Below, piece after piece: positions 61,583-64,000 of a DNA stretch of 64,000 nt. Under the pieces are notes generated by a model that was not told the DNA's origin, did not search any database, and saw nothing but the letters and a program-made list of their open reading frames with translations. The stretch lies in contig AP031354.1 in assembly GCA_037833965.1 (NCBI GenBank), positions 20,500,001-20,564,000 on the forward strand. Reading direction: 5' to 3'. The DNA is from Marchantia polymorpha subsp. ruderalis (Eukaryota > Streptophyta > Marchantiopsida > Marchantiales > Marchantiaceae). Position numbers and translations under genes: made by a program. Within the stretch, counting starts at the first letter, position 1, and the number at the start of each line of letters is the position of its first letter.

Positions 61583-62514
61583 AAGAACTGGCTCAGCAAG
61601 AAGGCAAGGAAGTTGTGCTTGTCTAGCTTTAAATTTAGTATCGAGCATATCTGAATTTCTCAACAGAGGTACGAAAAATGAAACAGTAAAGAGTATATAT
61701 GATGTTTTTCCAACACACATGTATCCATTGCAATGTAGTCCAAAAAGATCAATTTGAAAATTTATATTACAACATATATCACTTGAAATGTAGTATCTCT
61801 GAAGATAAACTCTTTGTTTTACAAATGCTAAGATGTTGGAAAGACTAATGATACTTAATGAACATTTGCAACTAAATTTTCTTCATAAAGTTTGTACATC
61901 AGATGAATGAATTTAAGGATATCATGTTTATTCAACATGTAGTTTTGAAGAAAAATATATAGCCTAACTACTCTCACTTGTTGACGAGTTCAGGTTAATT
62001 ATCAGGTGTCCCCTGTCAGGTTCAACTTCATGATCAGGTGCGAACTGCAACCGACAATTCTCTGAAGGTAAGATATACGCAAGCAGGACAGATTGCAGGT
62101 CTATAAGAAAGTTGTAACTCATATAATACTATTTAATGAACAAGACAAAAAACCATCAACCTCGATTCTGCTTACCGTATTCTGTCAATTCGGTCGGGAA
62201 CAAAACGAGTGCCACGTGGCATGAACCAAGCCCTAGCCAAGAACTTGAAGCCATGACCTGAAGTGCAGGCTTCCTTGTACCTGCAGAATTGGACGGTATC
62301 GACCGTTTCCCTATATTCGACAACTCAAATATAGGATTTGTGACCTAAAGGTATTCACAACAAAAGAAAGATGTTTTTCTTAATTTAGACCTTGGTTCAA
62401 CTCCTAAATTAGGCGCTATCTACAGTCTGATCTTAGTGTTAGTGCTGATAGCTCATTTCAGGGTAAGGGGACTGGTAGCAAGCTATGACAAATCCAAGAA
62501 AATCAACAGGAGGA
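61583..62514. other. Host intergenic or intronic DNA
   Basis: AT-rich. It holds the candidate downstream exon 62020-62067 (acceptor gtcag, donor gtaaga) of the possible secreted-peptide gene and otherwise no open frame of note. Confidence 0.5.
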
Positions 62515-64000
62515 TCAGACACGGCTGGAAATACATCTCAAGGATATCATAAACAACTGTAGCGACAGAAAAATAATAAGTTATGGAATACAAGAAAGGT
62601 AAAACAGTTGAAATATTTACCCAATCAATTTCTTCTACCTTGCGACTTTCCCTTTCAGCAGCGGGAGAAAACTTTGATGCATACTCTGCCTTGTAGATCT
62701 CGGCTTGTTTGCTTTCTACACTTCCTTGCACACGCTTCAGCTCATCAACAACTCCTTTTGACTGTTGACGTAGTTCTCTGAACTTGTTAACAGTTGTACT
62801 TCGCTTGTTCACGGCTTTTGTACGAGAAGCTTCCAAAGCTTTCAAAGCAGACGGTTTCTGCTGAACTACCTCCTGTAGACCTTGGACCTGTTTGGAGAGT
62901 TCTTCAGCTTGCTGTTTAACCCCGCTCAATTTTCGCAACAGCGCATCCAACTCTGAAATGCGCATCTGACTTCTCTGAAGATAAACTTCCACTTCTGCGG
63001 CTCGATGCTGATTCCTTGGATGCTGATTCCGTTGGAGCTCCAGTTAGACGTCATCCATTCGTCCTTGATACTTGACACCATAGACTCTTTACTGGCCAGT
63101 TCTTCCTTGACATCCTGCTCAAAATATAACTGTTTCAGGGAGTCTCGCTGTTGCACAACGTCCTTGCCTTTCTTCACAGCAAGACTCAGCTTCTCTCTGG
63201 TATTTGCTGTTCTTTGCTCAGCAAGTACAACCTCGTTTTTCAAAGCATATCTTTCCCCATTTGCGTTTGCAAGCTCCCCTCTCAGCTTGTTTACCTGCAT
63301 TATTAAGCCTAGGACATCGTCTTCTTGCTGAGCCAGTTCTTCCTTACACTTCGCTAGTAGGACATCCTGCTCAGAATATAACTGTTTCAAGGAGTCTCGT
63401 TGTTGCACACCGTCCTTGCCTTTCTTCACAGCAAGACTCAGCTTCTCCCTGGTATTGGCTGTTCTTTGCTCAGCAAGTACAAGCTCGTTTTTCAAAGCAT
63501 CTCTTTCCTCGTTTCCGTTCGCAAGCTCCCCTCTCAGCTTGTTTACCTGCATTATTAAGCCTTGGACAACGTCTTCTTGCTGAGCCAGTTCTTCCTTACA
63601 CTTCGCTAGTAGGACATCCTGCTCAGAATATAACTGTTTCAAGGAGTCTCGTTGTTGCACAACTTCCTTGCCTTTCTTCACAGCAAGACTCAGCTTCTCC
63701 CTGGTATTGGTTGTTTTTTGCTCAGCAAGTACAAGCTCGTTTTTCAAAGCATCTCTTTCCCCATTTGCGTTTGCAAGCTCCCCTCTCAGCTTGTTTACCT
63801 GCATTATTAAGCCTTGGACAACGTCTTCTTGCTGAGCCAGTTCTTCCTTACACTTCGCTAGTAGGACATCCTGCTCAGAATATAACTGTTTCAAGGAGTC
63901 TCGTTGTTGCACAACTTCCTTGCCTTTCTTCACAGCAAGACTCAGCTTCTCCCTGGTATTGGTTGTTTTTTGCTCAGCAAGTACAAGCTCGTTTTTCAAA
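62515..64000 (-). CDS. Long coiled-coil protein, TNO1-like, C-terminal part
   Basis: The frame runs from the window's right edge to about 63050. It holds tandem 84-residue coiled-coil repeats with the phrase REKLSLAVKKGK and QQRDSLKQ. Such phrases are typical of plant Golgi/TGN coiled-coil proteins related to Arabidopsis TNO1, probably membrane-tethering factors. Near 63000-63050 the frame shifts, with no plausible intron in between. The second frame (VYLQRSQMRISELD onward, still coiled coil) runs to a GT donor at 62620-62619. A 64-base GT-AG intron (62620-62557) would join a short last exon ending at 62515. Without splicing the frame ends at 62483 with a hydrophobic tail that could be a membrane anchor. 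The N-terminus lies off the window. Confidence 0.65.
63000..64000 (-). repeat. 252-bp tandem repeat inside the coiled-coil exon
   Basis: Units of 252 bases (84 codons) recur head to tail: the KNEL/VLAEQ phrase lies near 63240, 63490, 63742 and 63994. The units are nearly identical at the DNA level, the last (C-terminal) one being shortened by a deletion. At least four copies are visible and the array continues beyond the window. Confidence 0.9.

Overview
The window looks like nuclear DNA of a land plant. It carries Ty3-type LTR retrotransposons whose primer-binding site matches the 3' end of plant tRNA-Asp, as in the Athila/Tat branch, and part of a plant-type long coiled-coil gene of the TNO1 kind. 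GT-AG introns are visible. I cannot place the species; a non-flowering plant is possible. I see no rRNA, tRNA, CRISPR array or bacterial gene.

About 49 kb of the 64 kb is one superfamily of retrotransposons with giant LTRs. Two main LTR types are seen. Type A (about 4.87 kb) starts TGTGGTAACACAC and ends GGGTTATTACA. Type B (about 5.4 kb) starts TGTGGTACCCCAC and has the same end. Each carries a 900-1045 codon ORF inside U3, upstream of a TATA box about 0.9-1.0 kb from the LTR end. A third type, C, lacks the ORF and carries a 15-bp minisatellite.

Layout: 1-3418 is a minus-strand B LTR inserted in the pol of a plus-strand element (3419-5194), whose A-type 3' LTR runs 5232-5957 and resumes at 24063-28214. 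That LTR is split by an 18.1-kb insertion (5958-24057) flanked by one GGGAT duplication. The insertion is an inverted composite: a plus-strand C/A hybrid LTR with PBS, a palindromic junction, then a complete, very young minus-strand element (3' LTR 8529-13395, pol, leaky UAG stop, gag-protease, PBS, 5' LTR 19195-24057). 28215-33105 is AT-rich host DNA with a 118-bp tandem repeat. 33106-35504 is a truncated B LTR. About 35620-48244 is C-type material containing a solo B LTR (36454-47135, TSD TTTCG), itself split by another solo B LTR (39465-44858, TSD GTTCT) with an intact ORF. About 48250-57503 is a decayed minus-strand element end whose LTR is split by a solo B LTR (48392-53762, TSD GCCCT). 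57504-62480 is host DNA partly duplicated from 30.8-33.1 kb, with a second 118-bp array and a possible small secreted-peptide gene. 62515-64000 is the 3' part of the coiled-coil gene.

In the young element, gag-protease and pol lie in one frame separated by UAG-CAA-CUA, a known plant readthrough context, so one RNA could yield Gag and Gag-Pol. No extra ORF lies between pol and the 3' LTR; the accessory protein is encoded in the LTR itself. Every solo LTR therefore keeps a copy of that ORF.
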